Below are positions 20,857 through 30,177 of a stretch of 50,821 bases of DNA, piece by piece (the stretch's first letter is position 1; every line of letters starts with the position of its first letter). The notes beneath the pieces are model-generated. The model made no database searches. It was given only the letters and a program-made list of their open reading frames with translations, and was not told where the DNA came from. This DNA comes from a virus: positions 1 through 50,821 of the IMG/VR virus record IMGVR_UViG_3300032163_000022, one strand, 5' to 3'. Made by a program: the position numbers and the translations under genes.

Positions 20857-21519
20857 ATGACTCTCCAGGAATTGGAAAACGAAATTTATTTGCATGTCAG
20901 GGATGACTATCTCAAGGTGAATTTCTTCAAGGCCTGGATTAATGAGGCCATCCTGGTCATCGCGACGGAGAATCACCTACCTGCCCTGGAGCGCAGTGTG
21001 CCGTTCAACCTATCCGTGACCACCGCGGCCTGGCTTTACGACCTGCCGGAGGTCTATCTCAAGGGCCTTGTTAAGTGCCGCAACAAGGACTGGCAGCCCG
21101 TAACCATCCTGCGGGACCACAGTGATCTTGATACCAGGGACATTGACCATGACGAAACCGGAGAGGCTATCACCCATGTGGCCGTGAAGGACCGCAAGCT
21201 GGGAATCTTCCCCAAGGCCAACGACACGGCCCGGCTCTGGTTTTGCGATAAACCCGAAGTTCTGGACATGCCCAACGACCCCGTGGTGTGCATCCCGCCG
21301 CAATTCCAGCGCCGGGTGATCATCCCCAAGGTCGTCATCATCGCCTTCCCGGTGATTATGGACATGGGCGTGGATATGCCCCACAAATCCCTGACCTACT
21401 GGCAGGGGGAATACTCTAATGGCCTTTACGGAAGCCCGAGGGGGGAGGTTGGCATGGTGCCTTGGCTGGTGGCGCAAAGAGGTGTCCGGCGACACGGCGG
21501 CCGCCAGCCGTTGCCTTAA
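20857..21519 (+). CDS. Putative head-tail adaptor protein
   Basis: This 220-residue protein begins with a helical segment MTLQELENEIYLHVRDDYLK and a FFKAWINEAILVIATENHLP helix, then a strand region AAWLYDLPEVYLKGLVKCRN. That arrangement resembles adaptor proteins of short-tailed phages (for example the SU10-type) that sit under the portal. It precedes the nozzle-like gene. The assignment is from pattern and order. Confidence 0.6.
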   Translation: MTLQELENEIYLHVRDDYLKVNFFKAWINEAILVIATENHLPALERSVPFNLSVTTAAWLYDLPEVYLKGLVKCRNKDWQPVTILRDHSDLDTRDIDHDETGEAITHVAVKDRKLGIFPKANDTARLWFCDKPEVLDMPNDPVVCIPPQFQRRVIIPKVVIIAFPVIMDMGVDMPHKSLTYWQGEYSNGLYGSPRGEVGMVPWLVAQRGVRRHGGRQPLP

Positions 21520-21530
21520 CGAGGGATGAC

Positions 21531-22847
21531 ATGGCGAGACAGTTGGTGGCCTACGGCTTCAACGGGATGTCCAACCTGAAGAAGTCGCCAGGATACTTCT
21601 TGGATGACACCAAGCGGGCGACGCCCCAGGTGGTCTTGAATGCCGACGTCTTCGATGATGGCGCGGTGGTCCTTCGGGGATGCTATCGCAAACTCATCAA
21701 CCTGCCGGGGGCTCATTCTCTATGGGGCGAATCGCCCAACCTGTGTGTCGCCACGGGGGCCGCCGGCTCCCCTTCCCTGTTCCGGGTGGAGGCGGTTTCG
21801 GCCCGGGAGCTTTGTCAGGTCTCGGGGCCGGACCGGGCCCGGATGGACTTCGCGGAAGTTGACGGCCGCGTCTATGCCGCCAACGGCTATTGGCAGGGAG
21901 TCTATGACCTGGGCCAGGACCTGGTGCATGGGTGGGGCCTGTCCTTACCCCTGGCGCCGGACATTACCCAGGTCGAAGGTGACTTGCCGCCGGGCATCTA
22001 TAAGCTCTGCTACACCAGGTTCGAGGCCCTGAACCGCGTGGGGGGAAACGGCCCCGTAGCCGAAATCTCTTGGGTGGGCGGCACCGCCGGGATTCAACTC
22101 ACCGATTTGCCGGATGATGTCCTGGTCTGGATCACCCAGCCCAATGGGGCCGAGTTCTATCTGGCCCTGGTCGTAGCCGGTAAAATCACAACCCCCTACT
22201 ACACCCAACCGCTTCCGACCTTCGGAGTGGAGCCGCCGCCTCCCTTGACCTCACTGGCTTTCGCCCATGGGCGGGTTTGGGGGGCCTCCGGCAAGAAGGT
22301 TTGTTACAGCGATGAGTTCATGTACGAGAACTTCCGGTCCGGGGGTTATTTCCCCTTCCTGGAGGACATCACCCTGATTGCCCCCGTCAACGAGGGCCTG
22401 TTCATCAGTTCTTTTGATAATACCTGGTTTCTGAAGGGGACGGTTCCGGCCAAGATGACCTTGGAGGACGTGGGCGGCGGCGCCATCCCCGGCACCCTGA
22501 CCTGGACCATGATGGAAGGCGGGGCCTACGAGCCGAAACAGTCCCGCACCCTCTGCCCCGTCTGGATGTCCCCGCAAGGCGCCATCATTGGTAAACATAA
22601 CGGGCACCTCATCCATATCACGGAAAACCGGCTGAAGATTAATGCTATGAGCCGGGGCGCGGGGTTTCGCCGGCTTCTGCAGGGCGTCATTCAGCAAACG
22701 GTTATCTCCCTCTACGGCTCCACCAAGGGGGATTTTGATGCAGACCTCCACGATATTTTTGAGCGCGGACGGATTTACATACCCGCCCCCCTGGAACACC
22801 AGGTTTACGGCGGCGTAATCATCGGTGGCGAAGGAGAGTACCTATGA
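21531..22847 (+). CDS. Putative tail nozzle/hub beta-propeller protein
   Basis: This 438-residue, strand-rich protein has a repeated blade-like pattern, including LTSLAFAHGRVWGASGKKVC and YSDEFMYENFR, which recalls the beta-propeller tail-hub proteins of short-tailed phages. Such a protein closes the head-tail channel below the adaptor. ATG 21531 follows GAGGG; a longer frame from 21462 lies inside the preceding gene and is less likely. It is coupled to the next gene by an ATGA overlap. Confidence 0.55.
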   Translation: MARQLVAYGFNGMSNLKKSPGYFLDDTKRATPQVVLNADVFDDGAVVLRGCYRKLINLPGAHSLWGESPNLCVATGAAGSPSLFRVEAVSARELCQVSGPDRARMDFAEVDGRVYAANGYWQGVYDLGQDLVHGWGLSLPLAPDITQVEGDLPPGIYKLCYTRFEALNRVGGNGPVAEISWVGGTAGIQLTDLPDDVLVWITQPNGAEFYLALVVAGKITTPYYTQPLPTFGVEPPPPLTSLAFAHGRVWGASGKKVCYSDEFMYENFRSGGYFPFLEDITLIAPVNEGLFISSFDNTWFLKGTVPAKMTLEDVGGGAIPGTLTWTMMEGGAYEPKQSRTLCPVWMSPQGAIIGKHNGHLIHITENRLKINAMSRGAGFRRLLQGVIQQTVISLYGSTKGDFDADLHDIFERGRIYIPAPLEHQVYGGVIIGGEGEYL

Positions 22848-23542
22848 GCCTTTATGTGCCAAACGAATCTGAAATCGAAATGATGCGGGCAATCCTGGCG
22901 GTCCAGGCGTGGATTCTGGGGCTTTACAAGAACGTGGTTTCGCCTGACGGCTCTATGACCATGCTCCAGCTTGTGGAGATGCCCACCGGCGGTGGCAGGA
23001 CCTATGCTCAGAAGGTTCTCACCCAGGAGTTCGCCGCCGCCCTGGCCGCAAACAAGTGGTATCTGTCTCTGAACGCCGCCGGGAAGGCCGAAGGCGCCTA
23101 TCACAATACCTACCTGGAATGGGAATTTGCCGCGGCGGATGTAGCCGACGTCAATACCGTCCGGGGGGTGTTCGCCTTCTGCTATGTCGTGCCTTTTGAC
23201 GCCGGGCAGAGTGAGGGGCCCATCAAGGTAGGCGATACCGTCACCGGCCACACCTCTGCCGCTACGGGCATCGTGACCGGCGTGGTGGTTACGTCCGGGG
23301 CCTGGGCCACTGACGATGCCGCCGGGTATCTGTTCATCAAAACCAAGACCGGCACTTTCCAGAACGACGAAGAAATCTGGGTCGGCGGGGTGAAGTGGGC
23401 CGTCAGCAACACCGGCACCCTGTTCGCCGGGGACGCCCACAAGAAGCTGGTCTTCCTGGAGGAACTGCCGGAGGCCAAGCTGATCGACACCGCCGGGCAG
23501 AAGATCCGGTGCAACGTGAAATGGTCACTGAGCACCCAATAA
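22844..23542 (+). CDS. Virion protein, member of a local three-gene family (1 of 3)
   Basis: This 232-residue protein shares the pattern LGLYKN, then P-TGGGR-YAQKVL, with the genes at 26047 and 26468. In addition it carries an inserted region (about 120-195) with GDTVTGHTSAATGIVTGVVV and TGTFQNDEEIWVG, which looks like a beta-carbohydrate or fibre-associated module. It overlaps the nozzle-like gene by ATGA. Probably a tail or fibre-attachment protein; function unknown. Confidence 0.65.
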   Translation: MSLYVPNESEIEMMRAILAVQAWILGLYKNVVSPDGSMTMLQLVEMPTGGGRTYAQKVLTQEFAAALAANKWYLSLNAAGKAEGAYHNTYLEWEFAAADVADVNTVRGVFAFCYVVPFDAGQSEGPIKVGDTVTGHTSAATGIVTGVVVTSGAWATDDAAGYLFIKTKTGTFQNDEEIWVGGVKWAVSNTGTLFAGDAHKKLVFLEELPEAKLIDTAGQKIRCNVKWSLSTQ

Positions 23543-23545
23543 GCC

Positions 23546-24598
23546 ATGACCCCGAGCGCCGCCAGTAAAAGTGACCTGGAGCACCGCCTGGACCATGAGA
23601 ATTTTGGCGAGGTCTATCAGGTCCACTATAAAGAGGGGATTATAAAGGATTTCGGTCTGTCCTCCACCAATCCCCTGACGCTGGACGACACCTGCACCGT
23701 GGAGGTGGACGGCGGCGCTTACCCGGGGGTGCCTATCTTCTACCATTGCCGCCAGGGTTACTACGACGACCAGGTGGCCACCAAACGGGAGGGCGGCGCC
23801 CTGAATCATGGGGCCTGGGCGTTCCGAGCCGGCCAGAAGGTGAAGGTGATGATGGACGGTGACGTGCCTTACGCCGTCATCGGCCACAATGAACCGCAGA
23901 CCTACGGCCAGGACCCCAAGGCCCCCCGGAAGTGCCTGGATGTCTTTCGTATCCAATGGCACCGCACCATCGGCGGGGGCCGGGCTCCTTATCAACCCCC
24001 GGAATTGCCGATTGGAGAGCATTGGCTTAATTGGTTCATGTTTCAAACCACCTGGCACAGCATCTTCTACCGGGCCTCTATCCAGGAAGAAGTTACGGGT
24101 ATAGATGACCCGTTTGTCGAGCCGGATGGTGATGTTATCAGTTTGCCCCACCGGGCCAAGCATATCTTCGGGATGAGAGAGCAACAGTTCGGCACGGTGG
24201 TCTTCTACCTGGGGGACTGGCTCATCGTGGTGGGCCCGGCGGCTTATATCCTCAGCGTCTATGCGGTGGGGATGCCCGGGCCTATCACCGGGAGCGTCTG
24301 GGTCAACGCCGGCATCTGGACCCCGGAGCGGGAAGAAATCTGGTTAGAGAACGCCCGGCGAAAAGAGCAGGTCTATGGCACCGGGGGCGGGCATTTCGTC
24401 CCCATAAATACGGATTTGCTCACCGGCTACCCTTATGCGGACACCTATATCCAATCGAAGTTCACCAAAACCTTTATGGACCGCTTCAAGGGCATAGCCG
24501 CCGGATATTCGCCCAAGTGGATCCTCACCGAGTTCTGGACTTACGATTGGGACCGGGAAGCCACCGATCCCAACACCCTTAACACCCCGGCAGGATGA
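23546..24598 (+). CDS. Hypothetical virion protein
   Basis: This 350-residue protein is rich in aromatic and Gly residues (FGEVYQVHYKEGIIKDFGLS, later MREQQFGTVVFYLGDWLIVV). No known domain recognised. It lies four bases behind the preceding gene and overlaps the subtilisin-like gene by ATGA, so it may be a substrate or partner of that protease. Confidence 0.65.
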   Translation: MTPSAASKSDLEHRLDHENFGEVYQVHYKEGIIKDFGLSSTNPLTLDDTCTVEVDGGAYPGVPIFYHCRQGYYDDQVATKREGGALNHGAWAFRAGQKVKVMMDGDVPYAVIGHNEPQTYGQDPKAPRKCLDVFRIQWHRTIGGGRAPYQPPELPIGEHWLNWFMFQTTWHSIFYRASIQEEVTGIDDPFVEPDGDVISLPHRAKHIFGMREQQFGTVVFYLGDWLIVVGPAAYILSVYAVGMPGPITGSVWVNAGIWTPEREEIWLENARRKEQVYGTGGGHFVPINTDLLTGYPYADTYIQSKFTKTFMDRFKGIAAGYSPKWILTEFWTYDWDREATDPNTLNTPAG

Positions 24599-26034
24599 GA
24601 GCGATGCTGGAAGACCACAGAAAATGCCAGGACCAAGGACTTCAAAATTACCATGAAGTCCTGAAGGTGCTGAAAGGGGCCGACGAAAAACTCTATGAGT
24701 TCGTGGCGCGGACCCTGCCTCACAAGCATTGGCACCGGATGGTCTATGCCCTCCAGTTCCAGAACCCGGAACTGTACGACAAGCTCCATGAGCTTATTGA
24801 TTCCATGCGGAAGGGCAAGAGGGTGGCCAAGGCCAGGCCCGAGAAGAACATCCTGGAATATGCCTGGGACCTGGCACAGGAAATCGGCCAGTCCTACAAG
24901 TGTGAAGAAGGAGTGGTTGAGGAAGTACGGCCCAAAAGGACCGTGACCGTCTTTTTGAAGTTCCCGGAGAGGATCATCGGACTCCCCAAAGACGTGATGG
25001 CCATGTCCCATAATCTGGCCAAGGATTATGGCGGGCGCCGAAAATGGACCTTCGGTTTTGATAACCGCATGTTCGTCACGGACCTGGAGGACACCGCCAT
25101 CGAGGAGCTTCGGAAAAGCCCCCTGGTGGAGCGGGTAGAGGTTGACTCGGAGGCCCATATCCTCTCCAACGAGATCCCGGCCTATAACCCTTCCGGGGTC
25201 AACACCGATTGGGGGGTGACGAGGATTAATCCCGGGTTTGCCTGGGCTCAGGGCAATTATGGGAAGTCCATGTCCGGCCGGCGCATGAAGGTATGCGTCA
25301 TAGACACCGGCATCAAGTCCTCTCACGAAGCCTTTTGGAAGGGTGGCGTCTGCGTTTTCAAAGGCGGCTACAACTTCGTGGGGGGGAATCCCAACCCCGA
25401 AGATGATCACGACCACGGCACCTACTGCTGCTCCATCGTGGCCGCCCAGCATAACGCCATCGTGGGCAGTTACCGGGGCGTCGCCCCGGACATCGACCTC
25501 TATGCCTGCAAGGTTCTGGATTCTAAAGGGTCGGGCTCTATGGCGAATATTGCCGCCGCGATTGATTGGGCCAGGACTTATGGCATGGACATCATTTCGA
25601 TGTCCCTGGGGGGGCCCTCCGGGGGGACCTCTCTGCAACAAGCCTGTGATAGCGCCTGGTATGCGGGCCTCCTGGTGGTGGCGGCGGCTGGCAACTCAGG
25701 TCCAGGGGAAAACACCGTCCTTTACCCAGCCAAGTATGCGAGCGTCATGGCGGTGGCGGCGATGGATTATTTTGAGGGGATCGCCGATTTTTCCTCCCGG
25801 GGCCCGGAAACGGAGGTCTCTGCTCCTGGCCGCTACATCGCCGGGGCCTGGGCCGGTTTTACTTTCACCAATTATAAGATTGCAGGCTCCAACGACAAAT
25901 ATATGTGCGCCTCCGGCACCAGCGCCGCCTGTCCCCACGTGGCGGCGGGGGCTGCCTTGCTAAAAGCCTGGTATCCGTCCATGACCAACACCGAGATGCG
26001 CCAATGGATTCGGGAGCATTGTAGAGACCTGTAA
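24595..26034 (+). CDS. Subtilisin-like serine protease (S8 family)
   Basis: This 479-residue protein has the full subtilase triad: Asp237 in VCVIDTGI, His274 in DHDHGTYCC and Ser443 in ASGTSAACPHVAAG, with the oxyanion Asn near 367 in AAAGNSGPGE. Residues about 110-200 look like an I9-type propeptide (VTVFLKFPERIIGLP to SPLVERVEVDSEA). The first 90 residues are an extra helical region. No signal peptide is seen. It may mature virion proteins or degrade host surface or defence proteins. A subtilase in the middle of a phage tail module is unusual. Confidence 0.9.
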   Translation: MRAMLEDHRKCQDQGLQNYHEVLKVLKGADEKLYEFVARTLPHKHWHRMVYALQFQNPELYDKLHELIDSMRKGKRVAKARPEKNILEYAWDLAQEIGQSYKCEEGVVEEVRPKRTVTVFLKFPERIIGLPKDVMAMSHNLAKDYGGRRKWTFGFDNRMFVTDLEDTAIEELRKSPLVERVEVDSEAHILSNEIPAYNPSGVNTDWGVTRINPGFAWAQGNYGKSMSGRRMKVCVIDTGIKSSHEAFWKGGVCVFKGGYNFVGGNPNPEDDHDHGTYCCSIVAAQHNAIVGSYRGVAPDIDLYACKVLDSKGSGSMANIAAAIDWARTYGMDIISMSLGGPSGGTSLQQACDSAWYAGLLVVAAAGNSGPGENTVLYPAKYASVMAVAAMDYFEGIADFSSRGPETEVSAPGRYIAGAWAGFTFTNYKIAGSNDKYMCASGTSAACPHVAAGAALLKAWYPSMTNTEMRQWIREHCRDL

Positions 26035-26046
26035 GGGGAAAACGAC

Positions 26047-26457
26047 ATGGGCACTCCTAAGTGGTGTGACGAAGGCGAAAACCGAGTCCTCAATATTCTT
26101 TTGGGGGATACCCCAGTGGATGGAGCCTATTACCTGGGCCTCTACAAAAACAGCGTAGAGCCGGGGGAGGATGCCAAGGTTTCCGACCTTACCGAACCCT
26201 CTGGTTTCGGCTATGCCCGCAAGCCCCTATCCCGGGGAACGACAAACTGGACAATCACCGGGAATGAGGCGGTCTATGCCGCCGAACAAACCCTTTTGGC
26301 GCAAGGCGGGGATTGGGGAAACATTTATGGCTACTTCATAACTACCACCTTGACCGGCACCGGGGGGAAGCTCATGGGGCTGGAACACCTGGGTTCCGCC
26401 TATTCGGTGCTGGACGGCAAAGGCATCAAAATAATTCCCAAACTTAAATGCTCATAA
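26047..26457 (+). CDS. Virion protein, member of the local three-gene family (2 of 3)
   Basis: This 136-residue protein begins MGTPKWCDEGENRVLNILLG and contains YYLGLYKNSVEPGEDAKVSD and a GFGYARKPL stretch, ending with a strand VLDGKGIKIIPKLKCS. It is clearly paralogous to the next gene (WCDEGE versus LCDEGE; YLGLY; YAR; IYGYFI versus CYGYFI). Likely a small tail or fibre component. Function unknown. Confidence 0.7.
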   Translation: MGTPKWCDEGENRVLNILLGDTPVDGAYYLGLYKNSVEPGEDAKVSDLTEPSGFGYARKPLSRGTTNWTITGNEAVYAAEQTLLAQGGDWGNIYGYFITTTLTGTGGKLMGLEHLGSAYSVLDGKGIKIIPKLKCS

Positions 26458-26467
26458 GGAGAAGGCG

Positions 26468-26938
26468 ATGTTAGATCACATCTGGAATATCCTCGGTAAC
26501 TTGGCTTGGGGGCTGGCCCTGGTCCCCTTCTTTCTCATGGCGAAGCTCTGCGATGAAGGCGAAGCTGAGATTGGGGACATCTCCTTAAAGCAGGCTTCCC
26601 AATACGCTAACCTGTACCTGGGCCTCTATACTGCACCCACTTCGGAACCCGCCGAGGACGCCACCTTGACTACGCTGACGGAGCCCTCCGGCGGCGGGTA
26701 TGCCCGCATCGCCCTGGCGGCTGCCGACTGGACGAAAGCAGGGAGCGTCTTTACTCAAGTGCAAAAGACCTTTAGTGCGGTGGGGGCCGCCTGGGGCAAC
26801 TGCTACGGCTATTTCATCTGTACCGTGGTCTCCGGCACGGCGGGCAAATTATGGGCCGTGGAGCAGTTTTCGGATGGTCCGTATAACGTCCCGGATGGTG
26901 GAGCGGTGAAGGTTACGGCCAAGATGACCCTCTCCTAA
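26468..26938 (+). CDS. Virion protein, member of the local three-gene family (3 of 3), with hydrophobic N-terminus
   Basis: This 156-residue protein has the family pattern (LYLGLYTAPTSEPAEDATLT, GGGYARIAL, WGNCYGYFIC). It differs by an extra hydrophobic N-terminus, IWNILGNLAWGLALVPFFLM, which looks like a membrane or signal-anchor segment. The start with AAGGAGAAGG favours this long form over an internal ATG at 26537. The addition of a membrane segment to one paralogue suggests a different location from its sister. Confidence 0.65.
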   Translation: MLDHIWNILGNLAWGLALVPFFLMAKLCDEGEAEIGDISLKQASQYANLYLGLYTAPTSEPAEDATLTTLTEPSGGGYARIALAAADWTKAGSVFTQVQKTFSAVGAAWGNCYGYFICTVVSGTAGKLWAVEQFSDGPYNVPDGGAVKVTAKMTLS

Positions 26939-26952
26939 AAGGGGTAAAGCAG

Positions 26953-27948
26953 ATGGCAAGAGAACTGATTGACGGCTTCGAGGGTGGCCTTACGCTGATG
27001 GCTACTAAAACGAGCGGCTGTACGCTTGTCTCAACTTCCGGGTTAAACCTGAGTGGAGATTACTGCCTGGCAATATCAACCGGCATGGGCGAGAACATTA
27101 AATATACCATAGTTTCTGACGATGAGAAATACTTTGCTTTCAAATACCACACCGACACGGTAACTTATACGACTTATATGAATCACATTATGGCCCTTTA
27201 CAAGGATGCCACCGCAATTTTTCAATTAAAGAGAAACGGCACCAGTTATAAATTGGAAGCCTACGTTGGGTCCACTCTGGTAGCCACAGGCAATACTCCC
27301 CTGGACTTTTCCACTACCCATTTGATTGAAGTAAGGGTAAAAGTGGCCGACTCCGGTGGCATCATCCAGGTAAAACTCAATGGCGTTTTGGATATTGACT
27401 ACTCCGGTGACACCAAACCTGGAACTGACACGCAGTTCAATCTCTTTTATCTTGGTTCCGCTTATGGCAGCAGCTATGGGCATGGCTGGTATGACGACCT
27501 CGTAGTAGATGACGCTGCCTGGATTGGCGACACCAAGATCCAGGGCATTAAACCCACGGCGGCAGGGAACTCCGCCCAATGGACTCCTTCGGCGGGGTCC
27601 AATTTTCAATGTGTGGATGAAGTGCCGCCCGATGATGCCGATTATGTGGAGACCAATACAGCCGCCATCCTGGATACCCATACTTTCGGTGATTTGGTCG
27701 GCTCCATTCAAGCCATCAAGTGCGTCCAGGTCCATGCCCGCAGCATGAAAGAAGGCGCACCTACCCCCCAAAACCTACAACTGGCGGTGCGCTCCGGGGC
27801 AACTGATTATTTTAGCGGCAATAAAGCGGTTCCCGCCGCAGCTCCCAAAGGGTTGTTCAATATTTGGGAAACCGACCCGGCTACCGCGGCGGCTTGGCTG
27901 GCAAGTGGAGTAAACGCCGCAGAGTTCGGCTATAAAGCTGTGGCTTAA
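26953..27948 (+). CDS. LamG/concanavalin-like tail fibre or receptor-binding protein
   Basis: This 331-residue protein has an N-terminal jelly-roll pattern (residues about 40-195: KYFAFKYHTDTVTYTTYMNH, IFQLKRNGTSYKLEAYVGST, HLIEVRVKVADSGGIIQVKL, WYDDLVVDDAAW) typical of LamG-type lectin domains, and a different strand-rich C-terminal part. It would bind a cell-surface sugar or be structural in the tail. Codon use is somewhat less GC-rich at the 5' end. Confidence 0.6.
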   Translation: MARELIDGFEGGLTLMATKTSGCTLVSTSGLNLSGDYCLAISTGMGENIKYTIVSDDEKYFAFKYHTDTVTYTTYMNHIMALYKDATAIFQLKRNGTSYKLEAYVGSTLVATGNTPLDFSTTHLIEVRVKVADSGGIIQVKLNGVLDIDYSGDTKPGTDTQFNLFYLGSAYGSSYGHGWYDDLVVDDAAWIGDTKIQGIKPTAAGNSAQWTPSAGSNFQCVDEVPPDDADYVETNTAAILDTHTFGDLVGSIQAIKCVQVHARSMKEGAPTPQNLQLAVRSGATDYFSGNKAVPAAAPKGLFNIWETDPATAAAWLASGVNAAEFGYKAVA

Positions 27949-27960
27949 TAGGGGGCCGAA

Positions 27961-30177
27961 GTGCCAACCCGATTTTACTTGCCCGAAGCCATTGATGCTC
28001 CTAACAGTCCTGCTTTTGCGGCTGATTGGGAGAGAACTACTGGTGCCCTGCGGCATTGGATGGGGCCGGTAAAGCAGAATACCGCCCTCACCACCACCCC
28101 CGGTCATACTGAAATTTCTTCCTCTCAGCCCTACGATTTCCTGGTGCGCCAGTATGTCAGCGACCGCCTTACGGCACAGTCCATTTCCGGCACGGTCAAG
28201 GGGCAAATCAGGGTCTATGAAAATAACGCCCTCGCTGAATATTGCCGGGGCATTGTTATCAAAGTGGTTTCCGGCGACGGCTCGACGCTGCGGGGCACCT
28301 TACTTACCCATTTCCCCGGTTCCCTGGAGTCGGAGTTCGCCACCGCCCTCACCAACCGTTTTTTCCCTAATTCCCAATCTCTGTCTCCGGTAGATGCCCA
28401 GGCCGGAGACCGCATAGTCATTGAAATCGGGGTCCGTTCATTCAACACGATAACCTCGGCCTATAATGCCTACTTCCGTTTCGGAGATGCTGCGGCTTCG
28501 GACCTACCGGAGGATGAGACCTCCACCCTGGATTACAACCCGTGGGTAGAGTTTAGCCAGGCCCTCACCTTCCAGAATCGCATCAGGGTTTATCAGAATA
28601 TTACTCAGACTGAATATGAGGTTCCTCCCAAGCTCAAAGTTACCCAAAACATCGTCCAGGTTGAATATGAGGCCACCCCGCCAGGGCAATTCGTTTATGC
28701 CGGCAACATCACCGTTACGGTTGACCCCACGGCGGCGGGCTATGACCCGATTTACGCCAAGGTGGGCGATGTTACCGTCACCGTGGACCCCACGGCGGAA
28801 GGCTATTATTATCAGCCGCCCGGCGATTTCATCTATGTGGGGAATATCCCGGTTGCCATAATCCCTTCTTCCACGACCTTTAATGTCCGTCATTATGTGG
28901 GCTATTTGACAGTCGTGGTTGACCCGACCGCCGAAGGGTACTCTTGTCCGGTGCGCCAATACGTCGGCAATATCCCCGTAACGGTCCTGCCGGGAGCCGT
29001 TTATAAAATGCCGGTCCCGGGTTGGGATTACGTAAGCGGCTACGGGTGCGTGGATTTTACCGCCCTGGGGGATCCGCCGCCGTTCTGGTGCATTGATACC
29101 GACGGTCTCGCCTTTGCCTTCGACAACACGGCGGCTAAGTTCGACCTGTACGCCGAATATGCGATGGAGACTGAAGGCGGGGTGGAGGTTGGTGGGGAAT
29201 GCACTTTTGAAATTGTGGACCCCGGCGTCTTCATCTTCACCACCGCGGGCGGGGTGGCCGTGGGCGGCAAACTCGACATCGAGACCCCCGAACCCTGGAT
29301 TACCGTCGTAGATATTGAAGGCGGGGTGGCCGTGGGCGGCAAACTGGCCATCACGGTTTACGACCCCACCACGACCCTTATTACCGAGTTTACCACCAGT
29401 AAGGGCGTGGCCATCGGCGGGGCCCTGGATTTCTCCTTCGTGGAGCCAGCAGACCTCATCACCACGATCTCCCTGGCTGGCGGTGTGGTGGTGGGGGAAC
29501 GGCGTTACCCGCCTATCGAGACCTTCACCCCTGACGCAGAAGAGGTTTATTACGAGTTCACCACCGGCGGCAGCGTCTATGTTTCTGGGGCCCTGGAGTT
29601 CGACATCCCGGAACCAGGGGTCTATGAGTGGACGGTCCGCCGCGGCGGGGTCAAGGTTGCCGGGGCCTGCACCTTCGGTTTCTGGTTGCCGCCGATTACC
29701 GAGTTCGACATCATGGGCGGCGTCCTGGTGGAAGGCACCGCGGTTGAGGATGCAGAACTTTATGAGACCTGGGTCCTCACCGGCTTCAGCTTTTCGCCCT
29801 CCATGTATAGCGGGTTCAATTTTAATTCCTATGCCACCCGCAACGGCGAAGTCCTGGCTGCCAAAGAGGACGGCATCTATGTGCTGGAGGGGGATGGCGA
29901 CGATGGGCGGCCGGTCCATTCCGGCCTGCGCCTGGGCCCGGCTAATTTCGGGGTGGACAACCTCAAGGGGATACGGGCTATCTACCCGGGCGACGCCGGG
30001 GTCCCGGAAGCCCATGTGGTGGCGGAGACCAAGGGCCGGGAGGGCTATTTTAAGCTCCAGAGGGACCGTTTCAGCGTGAGCACCGACCTCCAGGACCGGC
30101 TGATGACCATAGAAATTTCGGACTTTGAGCGTCTAAGCCATTTTGAGATCATCCCGGTGGTCAGGGTGAAGCGATGA
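27961..30177 (+). CDS. Large repeat-containing tail fibre-like protein
   Basis: This 738-residue protein starts at GTG 27961 with GGGGG upstream. The first 240 residues are a phage structural domain (RFYLPEAIDAPNSPAFAADW and a LSPVDAQAGDRIVIEIGVRS segment). Residues about 245-360 contain tandem units of the type GN-I-VTV-PTA-GY, and residues about 405-600 contain a second set built around GGV-VGG. Both are strand-rich and may form a fibre shaft. The C-terminus is a separate domain with FSPSMYSGFNFNSYATRNGE. It overlaps the next gene by ATGA. Confidence 0.65.
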   Translation: MPTRFYLPEAIDAPNSPAFAADWERTTGALRHWMGPVKQNTALTTTPGHTEISSSQPYDFLVRQYVSDRLTAQSISGTVKGQIRVYENNALAEYCRGIVIKVVSGDGSTLRGTLLTHFPGSLESEFATALTNRFFPNSQSLSPVDAQAGDRIVIEIGVRSFNTITSAYNAYFRFGDAAASDLPEDETSTLDYNPWVEFSQALTFQNRIRVYQNITQTEYEVPPKLKVTQNIVQVEYEATPPGQFVYAGNITVTVDPTAAGYDPIYAKVGDVTVTVDPTAEGYYYQPPGDFIYVGNIPVAIIPSSTTFNVRHYVGYLTVVVDPTAEGYSCPVRQYVGNIPVTVLPGAVYKMPVPGWDYVSGYGCVDFTALGDPPPFWCIDTDGLAFAFDNTAAKFDLYAEYAMETEGGVEVGGECTFEIVDPGVFIFTTAGGVAVGGKLDIETPEPWITVVDIEGGVAVGGKLAITVYDPTTTLITEFTTSKGVAIGGALDFSFVEPADLITTISLAGGVVVGERRYPPIETFTPDAEEVYYEFTTGGSVYVSGALEFDIPEPGVYEWTVRRGGVKVAGACTFGFWLPPITEFDIMGGVLVEGTAVEDAELYETWVLTGFSFSPSMYSGFNFNSYATRNGEVLAAKEDGIYVLEGDGDDGRPVHSGLRLGPANFGVDNLKGIRAIYPGDAGVPEAHVVAETKGREGYFKLQRDRFSVSTDLQDRLMTIEISDFERLSHFEIIPVVRVKR

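Noticed and set aside
22844-26938. Diversity-generating retroelement acting on the three related genes
   Set aside because: No reverse transcriptase and no template repeat were recognised; the genes look like ordinary paralogues.
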